Shown one piece after another: positions 15,987 through 26,483 of a stretch of 64,000 nt of DNA (positions are counted from its first letter, which is position 1; each line of letters starts with the position of its first letter). The notes under the pieces are model-generated. The model did not search any database, had not been told where the DNA came from, and saw only the letters and a list, made by a program, of their open reading frames with translations. A program made the translations under genes and the position numbers. The stretch spans positions 4,464,001-4,528,000 of the forward strand of contig OY762251.1 in assembly GCA_963665395.2 (NCBI GenBank), in the 5' to 3' direction. This DNA comes from Bin87 sp963665395 (GTDB lineage: Bacteria; Chloroflexota; Dehalococcoidia; Lucifugimonadales; UBA3495).

Positions 15987-16015
15987 ATAATAGCCGTTGC
16001 GCCCCAGGTTGTCAA
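15987..16015 (-). promoter_or_regulatory. Sigma70-type promoter of zur
   Basis: On the minus strand: -35 TTGACA (16015-16010), 17-bp spacer, -10 TATTAT (15992-15987). The predicted start falls within or next to the repressor box, giving a very short leader. Confidence 0.75.
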
Positions 16016-16085
16016 ATGCAAACCCTTTGGCAGCAGACGGCCCTGCTATAATCGCGCCGCACTTTGACCTTGCGGAGGGACACTG

Positions 16086-17213
16086 ATGGGCTGGTCAATT
16101 CATCACCCGGTGGGGTTGATCCATTATACGCCGGCGGCTTGCCAGATGGGATACACGCTGTTCTCCACCACCCGGGGCGGCAAGGACGCCTACCTGATTG
16201 ATCTGAACGGGAACGTGGTTCACCAATGGCATTCGGCGGAAGGCATCCACTACGCCTACCTGCTGGACAACGGGAACCTGCTGTGCCGCACCTTCCCGCC
16301 CGTGGACGCCGGGGGATACGAGACGGTGGGCGGCTCGTCGGCCAGCATCATTGAACTGGATTGGGACGGCAACCTGGTGTGGGCCTACCGCGACAAAACG
16401 CTGCACCACGACTACGAGCGCCTGGCTAACGGGAACACGCTGCTGCTGATGTGGGAGCCCCTGCCCGACGGCCTGGAGGAGCAGGTGCAGGGCGGTTTCG
16501 AGGTTGACTTCGCGCTGGGTATGCTGGGGGACGTGGTGCGGGAGGTTACGCCGGACGGGACGACGGTTTGGGAGTGGCGGTCCTGGGAGCATCTTGACCT
16601 GGCCGAGGACGTCATCTGCCCGCTGGAAGCGCGGCGGGAGTGGACCCATGGCAACAGCCTGAACGTCACGCCGGACGGGGACTTGATTGTGAGCTACCGG
16701 CTGACCAGCACCGTGGGCATCGTGGACCGGGCCACCGGAGCGTTCAAGTGGAAGTGGGGGCCGGGGGAGATTTACCACCAGCATCATCCCACCTGGCTGG
16801 ACAGCGGGCGCATCCTGATTTTCGACAACGGCGGCCACCGCCGGGGGGCCAGCTATTCGCGCATCGTGGAGGTTGACCCGGCCACCGACGAAATCGCCTG
16901 GCAGTACCAGGGGATGCCGGCCATTTCGTTCTACAGCTACAACATCAGCAGCGCGGAGCGGCAGCCCAACGGCAACACGCTGATCTGCGAGGGCGCGCCG
17001 GGGCGGATGTTTGAGGTTACGCCCCGGGGCGAGGTGGTGTGGGAGTACATCAACCCGTTTTTCCACTACAGCGAGGCGGCTGGGGGCGGCCCCGGCATGG
17101 AGTACACCAACGCGACTTTCCGCTGCCACCGCTACAGCCCCGACCACCCGGCGCTGGCCGGCCGGGATTTGGACCCGGGGCGGCACTCGGGGTTGAATAG
17201 GCTGTTGGGGTGA
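16086..17213 (+). CDS. Arylsulfotransferase (ASST)-family beta-propeller protein
   Basis: A 375-residue protein of the ASST/arylsulfotransferase-like propeller family. It shows repeated blades of the type LIDLNGNVVHQW, IIELDWDGNLVWAY, EVTPDGTTVWEWR, IVDRATGAFKWKWG and EVTPRGEVVWEY, with NGNTLL/NGNLL turns. The family His region appears as HHDYERLANGNTL and YHQHHPTWLDSGRIL. There is no signal peptide, unlike periplasmic ASST, so it may be cytoplasmic and of altered function. GGAGG precedes the ATG and TATAAT is at 16047-16052. Divergent from zur. Confidence 0.8.
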   Translation: MGWSIHHPVGLIHYTPAACQMGYTLFSTTRGGKDAYLIDLNGNVVHQWHSAEGIHYAYLLDNGNLLCRTFPPVDAGGYETVGGSSASIIELDWDGNLVWAYRDKTLHHDYERLANGNTLLLMWEPLPDGLEEQVQGGFEVDFALGMLGDVVREVTPDGTTVWEWRSWEHLDLAEDVICPLEARREWTHGNSLNVTPDGDLIVSYRLTSTVGIVDRATGAFKWKWGPGEIYHQHHPTWLDSGRILIFDNGGHRRGASYSRIVEVDPATDEIAWQYQGMPAISFYSYNISSAERQPNGNTLICEGAPGRMFEVTPRGEVVWEYINPFFHYSEAAGGGPGMEYTNATFRCHRYSPDHPALAGRDLDPGRHSGLNRLLG

Positions 17214-17550
17214 CCCACTCCGGTATAAATGCGCTGTAAAAGCAGAGAGGCTGCGCCGGTTCTACGGCATCACCATCCGCATACTTTTCAGGGAACATCC
17301 ACCGGCGCATTTTCACGCTGTGCACAGCGGGCACGAGGCCACGGGGCTTGATTGGCATTGAAACCCGGCGCGCGCTCGGCGGCTCCCTGCCGCCAAGCGA
17401 ACTGCGGTTGGTACTGGAGTGGACGCGGTCGCATCAGACGGAGGGTAACTGTTCAGAATTGCGGGGCCGGCCGGTTTTGACGCCGCCCGGCCGGTCTTGG
17501 CTGGGCGCGGGCCAAGCGCGCTGCGTCGCGGGGTGGCGGTTCCTCCGCTG
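17214..17550. other. Intergenic region, nothing recognised
   Basis: About 340 bases between the ASST-like gene and the Uma2 gene. I see no gene with a ribosome binding site, no clear hairpin terminator and none of the dispersed repeats. Confidence 0.6.
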
Positions 17551-18381
17551 CTAGCCGCCCGCGCGCAGCCGGCGAATTTCGGCTTCCAGCTCCCGCTCCC
17601 GGGCCTCGGCGGTTGCGGCCCTCGCCTCGGCAGTTTCGGCACGGGCCTCGGCGGTTGCGGCCCTCGACTCGGCGGTTGCGGCACGGGCCTCGGCGGTTGC
17701 GGCCCTCGCCTCGGCGGTGTCAGCCCGGGCCCCCTCTGACCACAGGGTTGGAACGTGCTCCCCCGTGGCCGGGTCATGCCACCCCAGATACTCGTCCGCA
17801 GCGCGCAGGTTCAGGTTCAGCGCCGGGCTGTAGCCCTGAAGCGCCCCAGGCGCAATTTCGTCCACCGCTATGGGTTCGTACCGGCCGTCCACCAGCCGGT
17901 AGCCTCGCAGGATGAACCCGTAAAACTCCCCCGCGCTGTCGTACAGCCAGAGCTCGCCCACTCCGATCCTCTCGTAGTAGTCCTTCTTCGGGCCCGGATC
18001 CTCCGCGGCGCTGCGCCGCGACGCCACCTCCAGCACAAAGTCCGGCGGCTTGCCCTGCTCCGACACCACGTAGCCGTTGCGGGCGGCGTAGGCATCGGGG
18101 TCAACGTCGAAGGCCACCAGCAGGTCGGGATAGCGGCTTTCACCGGCCACGTAGGCTGGCCCCGGCACGATGTAATGATCGGCGCTGACGATGGTGGTGT
18201 CGGGGTTGCCCAGATACTGAACGAGGTTGGCAGCTGTGCCGTATTGGTGCAGGCTGTCGTAGCTGGTCATGTCGTCGGGATGCTTCTCCGGGATGTCGGG
18301 GAGACGGAAGGGGGCAGCCGAGGCCGAGGCCGGAGCCGGAGGGGATGCGGCCGGCGGTTGGGGAGGTCTGGAGGTAGTCAT
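17551..18381 (-). CDS. Uma2-family (DUF820) endonuclease-like protein with heptad tail
   Basis: A 276-residue Uma2/DUF820 protein, a PD-(D/E)XK nuclease fold. Key features: RYPDLLVAFDVDP (catalytic Asp), PPDFVLEVAS (E-x-V/K strand), KKDYYERIGVGELWLYD and LVDGRYEPI. The C-terminal region about residues 220-270 is a seven-residue repeat (TAEARAA with small changes, about six units) predicted to form a coiled coil; its DNA shows the matching 21-bp periodicity at 17600-17720. ATG at 18381 has GAGG six bases before it. The biological role of Uma2 is not established. Two more Uma2 genes lie at 57.2 and 59.6 kb. Confidence 0.85.
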   Translation of the reverse strand: MTTSRPPQPPAASPPAPASASAAPFRLPDIPEKHPDDMTSYDSLHQYGTAANLVQYLGNPDTTIVSADHYIVPGPAYVAGESRYPDLLVAFDVDPDAYAARNGYVVSEQGKPPDFVLEVASRRSAAEDPGPKKDYYERIGVGELWLYDSAGEFYGFILRGYRLVDGRYEPIAVDEIAPGALQGYSPALNLNLRAADEYLGWHDPATGEHVPTLWSEGARADTAEARAATAEARAATAESRAATAEARAETAEARAATAEARERELEAEIRRLRAGG

Positions 18382-18600
18382 GGCGAACCTCGTCGGGCGT
18401 TGAGCGCCGGGTGGAGTGGCGCCAGTCAATCATACCACTGTCGCAGTGGGCCGGCCGGCGCCGGCCGCCGGCCGCCGGATCGGCGCCGCAACCGGAACAT
18501 CAAACGTGAACAGTTGCGGCGGCCAGGGCCTGTGCAAAGTTCTTTTCATCCGCTCTTGGTGAGCCTGTCGAACCATCCGTTGATTGCGAGGGGCATCCTT

Positions 18601-18663
18601 CGACAAGCTCAGGATGAGCGGCGACAAGCTCAGGATGAGCGGCGACAAGCTCAGGATGAGCGG
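18601..18663. repeat. 21-bp tandem repeat, three copies
   Basis: CGACAAGCTCAGGATGAGCG plus one base, repeated exactly at 18601, 18622 and 18643. The unit resembles the common dispersed CTTGTCGAAC/GACAAGCTCAGGATGAGC intergenic phrase. Confidence 0.92.
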
Positions 18664-18708
18664 GAAAAGGGCTACGCGGTGACTTTGCACAAGCCCTGTT
18701 GCGGCGGC

Positions 18709-18841
18709 GGTAGCGTTGCAATTTAGGTGGTTCAGTTTCCCAGCGGGGTATCCGAGCGGCTAAAACTGCTGCTACGCCAACGGGATTGCCACGCTACGCT
18801 CGCAATGACAAAAACCAAACCACCTAAAACGGAACGCTACC
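18709..18841. mobile_element. MITE family A, copy 2
   Basis: 133 bp with the same termini as the 11.2-kb copy (GGTAGCGTTGCAATTTAGG; right end complement of GGTAGCGTTCCGTTTTAGG). Flanked by TGCGGCGGC on both sides (18700-18708 and 18842-18850), a 9-bp target duplication. It ends 18 bp before the -35 element of the riboswitch promoter. Confidence 0.88.
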
Positions 18842-18859
18842 TGCGGCGGCGGAACCTGC

Positions 18860-18888
18860 TTGACCGCCCCGGGCCGGCGTGCTATTCT
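18860..18888 (+). promoter_or_regulatory. Sigma70-type promoter upstream of the TPP riboswitch
   Basis: TTGACC (18860-18865), 17-bp spacer, TATTCT (18883-18888). The predicted transcript starts about 10-15 bases before the riboswitch. Confidence 0.6.
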
Positions 18889-18907
18889 GCCGACACAACC
18901 GAATAGA

Positions 18908-19005
18908 ATTCTGGCGGGAGCTTGGTTATGCCAGGCTGAGAGGGCGGCCGTAACAGCCGCCGACCGTGGCACCTGATCCGGGTAATGCCGGCGTAGGGAT
19001 TGGAA
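18908..19005 (+). ncRNA. TPP riboswitch (THI element)
   Basis: Contains the two conserved blocks of the thiamine pyrophosphate aptamer: CTGAGAG at 18936-18942 and CCTGATCCGGGTAATGCCGG from 18972, followed by CGTAGGGA. The variable P3 arm is GGCGGCCGTAACAGCCGCC. It lies about 60 bases before the transporter start, and GGAG of that gene is within reach of an expression platform. The short GC hairpin CCTGGCGG with a T-rich tract at 19039-19053 could be a terminator. Binding TPP would switch off the transporter gene and perhaps thiC. Confidence 0.93.
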
Positions 19006-19066
19006 CTGCGACACGAATGCCGTCAGAGTTTGAAGAAACCTGGCGGTTTTTTTCGGAGAATTGACC

Positions 19067-20566
19067 ATGCTGGACACCACACTGGGCATCGCCACGCTGG
19101 CCATCGCCTGCGCCGCGTTCCTCGTCCTGGGCGTAAGCTACGCCTGGCGGCGGCGGCGGCAGAGCGTTGAGGACTACACCATCTCGCGCAATCATGCCCC
19201 GGTCAACGTGGGCATTGCCACCGTGGTGGCGTCGATGTTCGGCACGTGGGTGTTGCTGAGCCCGGGAGAAACGGGGGCCAACTTCGGGATCGTCGCCCTG
19301 GTGGGCTACGGGCTGGGCATGGCCGGCATTCCGGTGATGTTCATGTTCGTGGGGCCGCGGATCCGGGAGCTGATGCCCAACGGCCACTCCATCACCGAGT
19401 ACGTGCGCCACCGTTTCGGCACGGTTCCGTTCATCGCCATCGGCGTCACGATAATTTTCGTAATCGGCATATTCATTACCGCCGAGATGGTGGCGATCAC
19501 CAACGCGGTGAGCGCGCTGACCAGCTCGCCCAAGTGGGCAACCGCCGTGGCCGTGGGCGTAGCGGTGATGATCTACACCGCCTATGGGGGCCTGCGCACG
19601 TCCATCTACACCGACCGGATCCAGTTCTGGGTGCTGACGCCGGTGATACTGCTGCTGGTGGTCGTGGCGGCGGCCATGGTGAGCGGACGGGGCGAAATCT
19701 GGCCGGCCGCCGGCGAGGCCGGCCTGCTGTCCGTGGGCGCGCCGGGGGGCTACTACTTCAGCATCGTGCTGATTATCGGCATCGTCGCTTCCAACGCCTT
19801 CCATCCGGGGATGTGGCAGCGGGTCTATACCATTGAGAACCAACGGTCGCTGAACCGGACGCTGTGGACGGCGGCGGCCATTTCCATTCCGCTCACCTTT
19901 GTGATGGGGATGGCCGGCATCGCCGCGGTGGGCAACGGGTCGGTGGCGCCGTTCCAGTATCCGCAGGTAGCGGCGGCGCTGTTCGCCCTGGCCGGAGACG
20001 TCTTTCCGCTGTGGCTGCACTTCCTGATGCTGATATGCGCGCTGATGCTGGCGATGAGCACGCTGGACACGATGATGAACGGCCTGGCCAGCAACATCGC
20101 CGCCGACATGGGGACGATGCGGGTCAGCCGGGGAACGCTGATGCTGGTGGCCCGGGCGGCGACGATAGTGGTGGCGATACCGGCAATCATCGTCTCCACG
20201 CAAGCCAACAGCGTGCTGTACGTGTTCCTGGTAGCGGACCTGATTGGCGCGGCTATCGCCGTGCCGATGCTGACCGGCCTGTACTCGCGGCGGATGCCCG
20301 GCTGGGCGGTGCTGCTGGCCGGCGGCGTGGGCGTCGTCATCGGCGCGCTGTATTACCCCAGGCCAGACCTGGTTTCGCCCTGGGCGCTGGCCGCTCCGGT
20401 GGGGCAGCAGATGCTGTTCGCCTTCGGCTCGGCCCTGGTGGTTTCGTCGGCGATTACCGCCGCGGTGGTATGGGGCCGCCGGCTGCTGGCGCCGTCACAG
20501 CAGTACGACTTTGCCGCGCTCAACACCGACGTGCGCCTGATTGACGAGACGGCCGCCGCACGCTGA
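19067..20566 (+). CDS. SSS-family sodium:solute symporter, putative thiamine/HMP transporter
   Basis: A 499-residue integral membrane protein with about 13 hydrophobic segments of the sodium:solute symporter family (PutP/PanF type): SVEDYTISRN after the first helix, FGTWVLLSPGETGANFG, YTAYGGLRTSIYTDRIQFW and FHPGMWQRVY. Placement directly under a TPP riboswitch and upstream of thiC predicts uptake of thiamine or its pyrimidine precursor, as proposed for ThiV-type SSS transporters. ATG at 19067 has GGAG nine bases upstream; the in-frame TTG at 19061 is less likely. Substrate is inference. Confidence 0.85.
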   Translation: MLDTTLGIATLAIACAAFLVLGVSYAWRRRRQSVEDYTISRNHAPVNVGIATVVASMFGTWVLLSPGETGANFGIVALVGYGLGMAGIPVMFMFVGPRIRELMPNGHSITEYVRHRFGTVPFIAIGVTIIFVIGIFITAEMVAITNAVSALTSSPKWATAVAVGVAVMIYTAYGGLRTSIYTDRIQFWVLTPVILLLVVVAAAMVSGRGEIWPAAGEAGLLSVGAPGGYYFSIVLIIGIVASNAFHPGMWQRVYTIENQRSLNRTLWTAAAISIPLTFVMGMAGIAAVGNGSVAPFQYPQVAAALFALAGDVFPLWLHFLMLICALMLAMSTLDTMMNGLASNIAADMGTMRVSRGTLMLVARAATIVVAIPAIIVSTQANSVLYVFLVADLIGAAIAVPMLTGLYSRRMPGWAVLLAGGVGVVIGALYYPRPDLVSPWALAAPVGQQMLFAFGSALVVSSAITAAVVWGRRLLAPSQQYDFAALNTDVRLIDETAAAR

Positions 20567-20577
20567 CTGCCAGTCAC

Positions 20578-20607
20578 TTTCGGAGCGAACGATTATCCGC
20601 CCCCACT
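20578..20607. repeat. Degenerate copy of the 28-bp palindrome
   Basis: The stretch after the symporter stop, GGAGCGAACGATTATCCGCCCCCAC, is a worn version of the dispersed palindrome, 25 bases before a family A MITE. Confidence 0.45.
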
Positions 20608-20631
20608 CATGCGAAACCGCAACAAAATCAC

Positions 20632-20744
20632 GGTAGCGTTCCGTTTTAGGTGGTTTAATTTGGCAAAATCCAGTTGCCCGTGCGTGTAGGGGCGAATAAT
20701 TATTCGCCCCTACGAAGGAAAACCACCTAGATTGCAACGCTACC
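20632..20744. mobile_element. MITE family A, copy 3 (reverse orientation)
   Basis: 113 bp. The left end GGTAGCGTTCCGTTTTAGG is the right end of copies 1 and 2, and the right end is their left end, so this copy is inverted. Flanked by CAAAATCAC on both sides (20623-20631 and 20745-20753), a 9-bp target duplication. Most of the interior is replaced by a 28-bp palindrome (20686-20713). It sits in the thiC leader, just before the ribosome binding site. Confidence 0.9.
20686..20713. repeat. 28-bp palindrome inside a MITE
   Basis: Perfect dyad with arms GTAGGGGCGAATAA, nested in MITE family A copy 3. Confidence 0.9.
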
Positions 20745-20768
20745 CAAAATCACAGGAGGAATCGGAAC

Positions 20769-22649
<1,881 letters not shown>

Positions 22650-22706
22650 CACGTTTGCGCCCGGCGCCGGGTGGGCGGTGGGTCGCAAACCAAGCGGTTT
22701 CTCTGC

Positions 22707-22734
22707 GTAGGGGCGAATAATTATTCGCCCCTAC
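22707..22734. repeat. 28-bp palindrome
   Basis: Perfect dyad with arms GTAGGGGCGAATAA, in the gap between thiC and the metallopeptidase gene. Confidence 0.9.
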
Positions 22735-22766
22735 ATTCAACGAAGGGTAATGGAGAGAATAATTAC

Positions 22767-24574
22767 ATGATCACCCTGAAACCTAGAAACATATTCTTCG
22801 CTGGCGCAATGGTAGCAGTATTCGCGGTGGCGGCTGTCCTTGCCACCCTCACCACCGGAACCGGAGCGCGGAAGCCTACCAGCCGGAAACGACGGATATT
22901 TATTACCTGATCGACCCGCCCGCCACCTGCGACGTTGACCTGGACGATTGCGTAGGGACGGCCGGGGCACGGCAGGGAAACGGCCCCTCACAGTGGAATG
23001 GCAGCCAGCATCACCAGGAGGCTCTGGAGTCAAGATTGCGCAACCCGGCGGAATGGAACGCTGGGACCAACTCGCCACCGGGCGGGAAGGCGCTTGCCGC
23101 AGTTACGAATGAAACCAACAGCCTGCCGTGGGTGGCCGATGGCGTTGACCAGCATGAAAAGTTCACCATGGCTGCGATCAGCCTGCTGGACGACGTCGAT
23201 CCTCAACTGGCCAGCCAAGTCGTGAAGCAACCCTTTCTGCAAAGCCATGACCATCACGACTTCAACGCCGTCTATAGCCTGTACCAGATCGCCTACTCCA
23301 ATGCCTTCTACGCGAACGCCATCCTTGCCTGGTACACCGACGGACGGGGCGGCATTAGCGAGAACGATGCCCATGTAGTCAGCACGTTGGCGCTTCCATA
23401 CGGTGAAGGGCAGCACGACACTATCTACTCGCTAATCAGCAGCGGCGCCGTCGAGTTGTCGAGCTATCCCAAAATGGGCGGCGGCGCGGGAACCGTCGCA
23501 GTGGTGCGCCCCAGATTCAAGGAAACCGGCCCCGCCACCATGGCGGTTACCGAAGCCATCAAGCACGCCCAGGAACTGATGAACGGCAGCATCGTACTTT
23601 CGTACATACCGGTTCTGGCGGCGGATGCCGAAAACGCAGCCGGCTACAACGATGGGTATGGAATCTGGATCGACGAATCCTATGAACAAGACGGCTGGTC
23701 AGGCCGCCTCCAGCAGATTGCGGGTCATGAGATTGGACACTTCTGGTGGAACAGAAAACACCACGATGACTGGCTGTCGGAAGCCGCAGCTCAGTACGTG
23801 GGTTCTTACTCCGTGTGGAGCAGGTACGACCTAGACGACGTATTGACATGGCAACCGCCATGTCCCTATTACAGGACCATCGAGCACATGAGGGCAGACG
23901 CGCCGCAGTACGCCGTTGCCAACGGCTGGCTGTGCCAGTATTCGCTGGGCGAACGGCTTTTCGTCAACTTGGACCGCAACATGGATACGGCTGCCTTTGA
24001 GTCCGCGTTTAGAAAGCTGTATCGGGATACGGTCGCCCCCACTACAAAACAACGCAAGGACCAGGGTCAAATCCTCGTGGAGTCGTTCTGCCCTGATTGC
24101 GTAGGACGGGGCACGCTGCGCAACAGGGGCAGCGCCGCTTTTACTATCGCTAAACACTATGGCAACAAAATCATCACCGACCAGTCGCCGGTGAACGGGC
24201 AAATCGCAGGATTGGGTACACCAAGCAGCAACGCCGCCATCGTCAACTTCAACCTGACTAACCGGCAATACGGCTTGGCCACTCTACCGTCCTCCTCCCA
24301 GGACAACAGGAGGTGGGTGAGAATCTGGTTCGCCAATCCAACCGGCGCTGACCGCTCGGAAAAAGTCCAGGTAAGCATCCGACAATTTCACGAAGACCAT
24401 CAAGCTTGGGGAAGATACAGCCGTAACGGTGACGTCACCGTGAAGAATGGGACGGCATACATGGACGTGTACTTGGGCAACCCAGAGCACAGGGCCCCCG
24501 GGCACCATTGGGTGTACGTCTATGACGACAAAGGGCGCAAACTGGCGGACGTTCAGTACCAGGTCGTTCCGTAG
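22767..24574 (+). pseudogene. Secreted M1-like gluzincin metallopeptidase, frameshifted
   Basis: The ATG at 22767 (GGAGAG upstream) opens a signal peptide (FFAGAMVAVFAVAAVLATL), but that frame stops at 22910. From about 22859 a second frame (codons -1 relative to the first) runs unbroken to 24574 and reads NRSAEAYQPETTDIYYLIDP directly after the signal region, so the two parts belong together and one base appears to be missing at about 22850-22875. The mature part has AGHEIGHFWWN, then WLSEAAAQYV, a zinc site HExxH plus downstream Glu as in M1-like gluzincins, and a C-terminal beta-rich domain. If the shift is real the protein is broken; an assembly error is equally possible. Confidence 0.75.
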
Positions 24575-24628
24575 GAGAGCGGTGAGGGATCATTGGCGCG
24601 AAGGGGACCGTTTTTGGCAAGCCGCCAG

Positions 24629-24665
24629 TGCCTCGACGAGATTGCTTCGCTACGCTCGCAATGAC
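24629..24665. repeat. Dispersed GATTGC...CGCAATGACA repeat
   Basis: GACGAGATTGCTTCGCTACG followed by CTCGCAATGACA; same phrase as the interiors of the MITEs and of the 37-bp array. Confidence 0.6.
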
Positions 24666-24744
24666 AAATATGAAAACCGAAAGGCCCTGGCCGTCGGTGG
24701 GCGTAACGGCAAAGCGTCTCGCCATGTGGTAAAGTGGGGTTGTT

Positions 24745-25131
24745 ATGCTTCGTTTTCTCTGGCCTATCCTGATGATGTTCGGGCCGCAGTTGGCGCCGCG
24801 GATCATCAAGTTCGTGCGGGCGTTGTACCGGCTGCACCGGGATTCGCGCGTCAACCTGCTGATCAAGCTGCTGGTGCCGCTGGCGGTGGCGTACGCGATC
24901 TTCCCGGTGGATCTGGTGCGGGACCGGATCCCCTATGGGCTGGGCCGTTACGACGACATCATCATTCTCGGGCTGGCGGTGTGGTTGTTCTGGAACCTGT
25001 GTCCCCGCGACGTGGTTCGGGAGCACATGGGCGAGCCGCCACCGCCCCGTCCCGAAGACCGGGATCCGGACAGCGTGGTGGACGGCCAGGCCCGTCCCAC
25101 CGACGATGCCGACAACAAGTCGGACCGTTGA
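24745..25131 (+). CDS. DUF1232 (YkvA-like) membrane protein
   Basis: A 128-residue protein. An amphipathic N-terminal part is followed by the DUF1232 core: LLIKLLVPLAVAYAIFPVDL, then RIPYGLGRYDDIIILGLAVW, with the typical FPxDL(I/V)-x-D and lDDxiil features, giving one or two membrane segments. The C-terminal 40 residues are acidic, Pro/Asp-rich and probably disordered. Function of the family is not known. It is a single gene between a metallopeptidase and hemW, followed by a 28-bp palindrome. Confidence 0.85.
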   Translation: MLRFLWPILMMFGPQLAPRIIKFVRALYRLHRDSRVNLLIKLLVPLAVAYAIFPVDLVRDRIPYGLGRYDDIIILGLAVWLFWNLCPRDVVREHMGEPPPPRPEDRDPDSVVDGQARPTDDADNKSDR

Positions 25132-25171
25132 CCGGCCGCCGGCTCAAACGATATTAATTCCAAATACAGCA

Positions 25172-25199
25172 GTAGGGGCGAATAATTATTCGCCCCTAC
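25172..25199. repeat. 28-bp palindrome
   Basis: Perfect dyad with arms GTAGGGGCGAATAA, 40 bases after the DUF1232 stop. Confidence 0.9.
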
Positions 25200-25235
25200 G
25201 TTTTCGTGATTTCACCCCTGCGCTCAGGATGTGTC

Positions 25236-26477
25236 ATGTCTCACTCTCCCGAACCGCGCCGCGCTCCGGCTTCCGTGACCGGCGACGATGGCATATCGCT
25301 GTACGTTCACGTGCCCTTCTGCCTCAGCAAGTGTCCCTACTGCGACTTCAACACCTACCAGGGGATAGAGGCGCAATTCGACGACTTTGTGACCGCCGTC
25401 ATTCTGGAACTGGAAGCCTGGTCAATCGCACTGGGCCGGCCCGTCGTCAACACGATATTTCTCGGCGGCGGCACGCCGTCGTATCTGCCCGACGGCGACG
25501 TGGGGCGAATCCTCGACGCAATCGCCGGCAACTATCCGGTACGCGCCGGGGCCGAGATTACTGCGGAGTGCAACCCCAACGACCTGACCGTCGCCCGGTG
25601 CGACGACCTGCGAGCCGCCGGCGTCAACCGGGTCAGCATCGGCGTGCAGAGCATGGACAACGGACTGCTGGCGATGCTGGGTCGTCGCCACGACGCGGAT
25701 GAGGCTACGGAGGCTTTGGCGCGTTGCCGCCAGGCCGGTTTTGACAACGTGAACCTTGACTTGATGTACGGTCTCCCCCAGCAGGACATGGACCAGTGGC
25801 GGGACACCGTGGCGCGGGTGATTGAATTGGCGCCGGAGCACTTGTCCCTTTACGCCCTGACGCTGGAGGAAGGCACTCCGCTGCGCCGCTGGGTGGAACA
25901 GGGGCGGCTGCCCGAGCCTGACCCGGATCTGGCGGCAGATATGTACGACCACGCCCGGGCCGCCCTGGCCGACGCCGGCTACCGGCACTACGAAATCAGC
26001 AACTGGTCGCAGGACGGCCGGGAGTCGGAGCATAACCTGGCCTATTGGCGCAACCGGCAGTGGCTGGGCGTGGGGCCGGGGGCGCACTCGTCGCTGGCCG
26101 GCGTCCGCTTCTGGACGGTGCGCTCGCCCCGGGAATACGCGCGACGGGCGGGAGAATGGGCGGAGACGGTTGGACCGTGGGAGTCGGTGTCGGCGGACGG
26201 CATCAGGTCCGTGGCTACGGTTGACGACCTGGAGGTTATTGACGAGGCTACGGCGGCGGCGGAGACGATGTTCCTGGGGCTGCGGCTGCTGGATGGAATG
26301 GACGTGACAGACGCATCGGCCCGCGTCGGCATCGACCTGGCCGGCCGCTACGAGGCAGAGTTGGCCGAGCTGACGGCGGAGGGGCTACTGGTATGGGAAG
26401 GTGACGGCCGGTTGCGGCTGGCGGAGGGGGCGTACTTGGTGGCGAACCAGGTATTCACGCGGTTTTTGACAGAGTAA
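25236..26477 (+). CDS. hemW: HemW-like radical SAM heme chaperone
   Basis: A 413-residue radical SAM protein of the HemN/HemW family. The cluster motif CLSKCPYC (C29, C33, C36) is followed by Phe as in HemW. Other marks are FLGGGTPSYL, RVSIGVQSMDN, DLMYGLPQQ, SLYALTLEEGTPL, YEISNWS and a C-terminal HemN_C-like winged domain (LFLGLRLLDGMDV region). HemW delivers heme rather than oxidising coproporphyrinogen; the missing extra N-terminal Cys of HemN supports this call. ATG at 25236 is used; an in-frame GTG at 25206 is possible. Confidence 0.92.
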   Translation: MSHSPEPRRAPASVTGDDGISLYVHVPFCLSKCPYCDFNTYQGIEAQFDDFVTAVILELEAWSIALGRPVVNTIFLGGGTPSYLPDGDVGRILDAIAGNYPVRAGAEITAECNPNDLTVARCDDLRAAGVNRVSIGVQSMDNGLLAMLGRRHDADEATEALARCRQAGFDNVNLDLMYGLPQQDMDQWRDTVARVIELAPEHLSLYALTLEEGTPLRRWVEQGRLPEPDPDLAADMYDHARAALADAGYRHYEISNWSQDGRESEHNLAYWRNRQWLGVGPGAHSSLAGVRFWTVRSPREYARRAGEWAETVGPWESVSADGIRSVATVDDLEVIDEATAAAETMFLGLRLLDGMDVTDASARVGIDLAGRYEAELAELTAEGLLVWEGDGRLRLAEGAYLVANQVFTRFLTE

Positions 26478-26483
26478 CCTGCT

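Larger units (their letters stand above)
18382..19066. other. Intergenic region with repeats, MITE and riboswitch
   Basis: About 690 bases that contain, in order, a 21-bp tandem repeat (18601-18663), a family A MITE (18709-18841), a promoter (18860-18888) and a TPP riboswitch (18908-19005). The part from 18430 to 18600 holds only a phrase resembling the inverse of the tandem repeat (TGAGCCTGTCGAACCAT). Confidence 0.7.

Noticed and set aside
19039..19053. Firm call of a riboswitch terminator
   Set aside because: A GC stretch followed by eight T residues is present but the stem is short; control of translation is equally possible, so only noted in the riboswitch entry.
25206..25235. GTG start for hemW ten codons upstream
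   Set aside because: Possible, but the site before the ATG at 25236 is at least as good and the family begins well after both.
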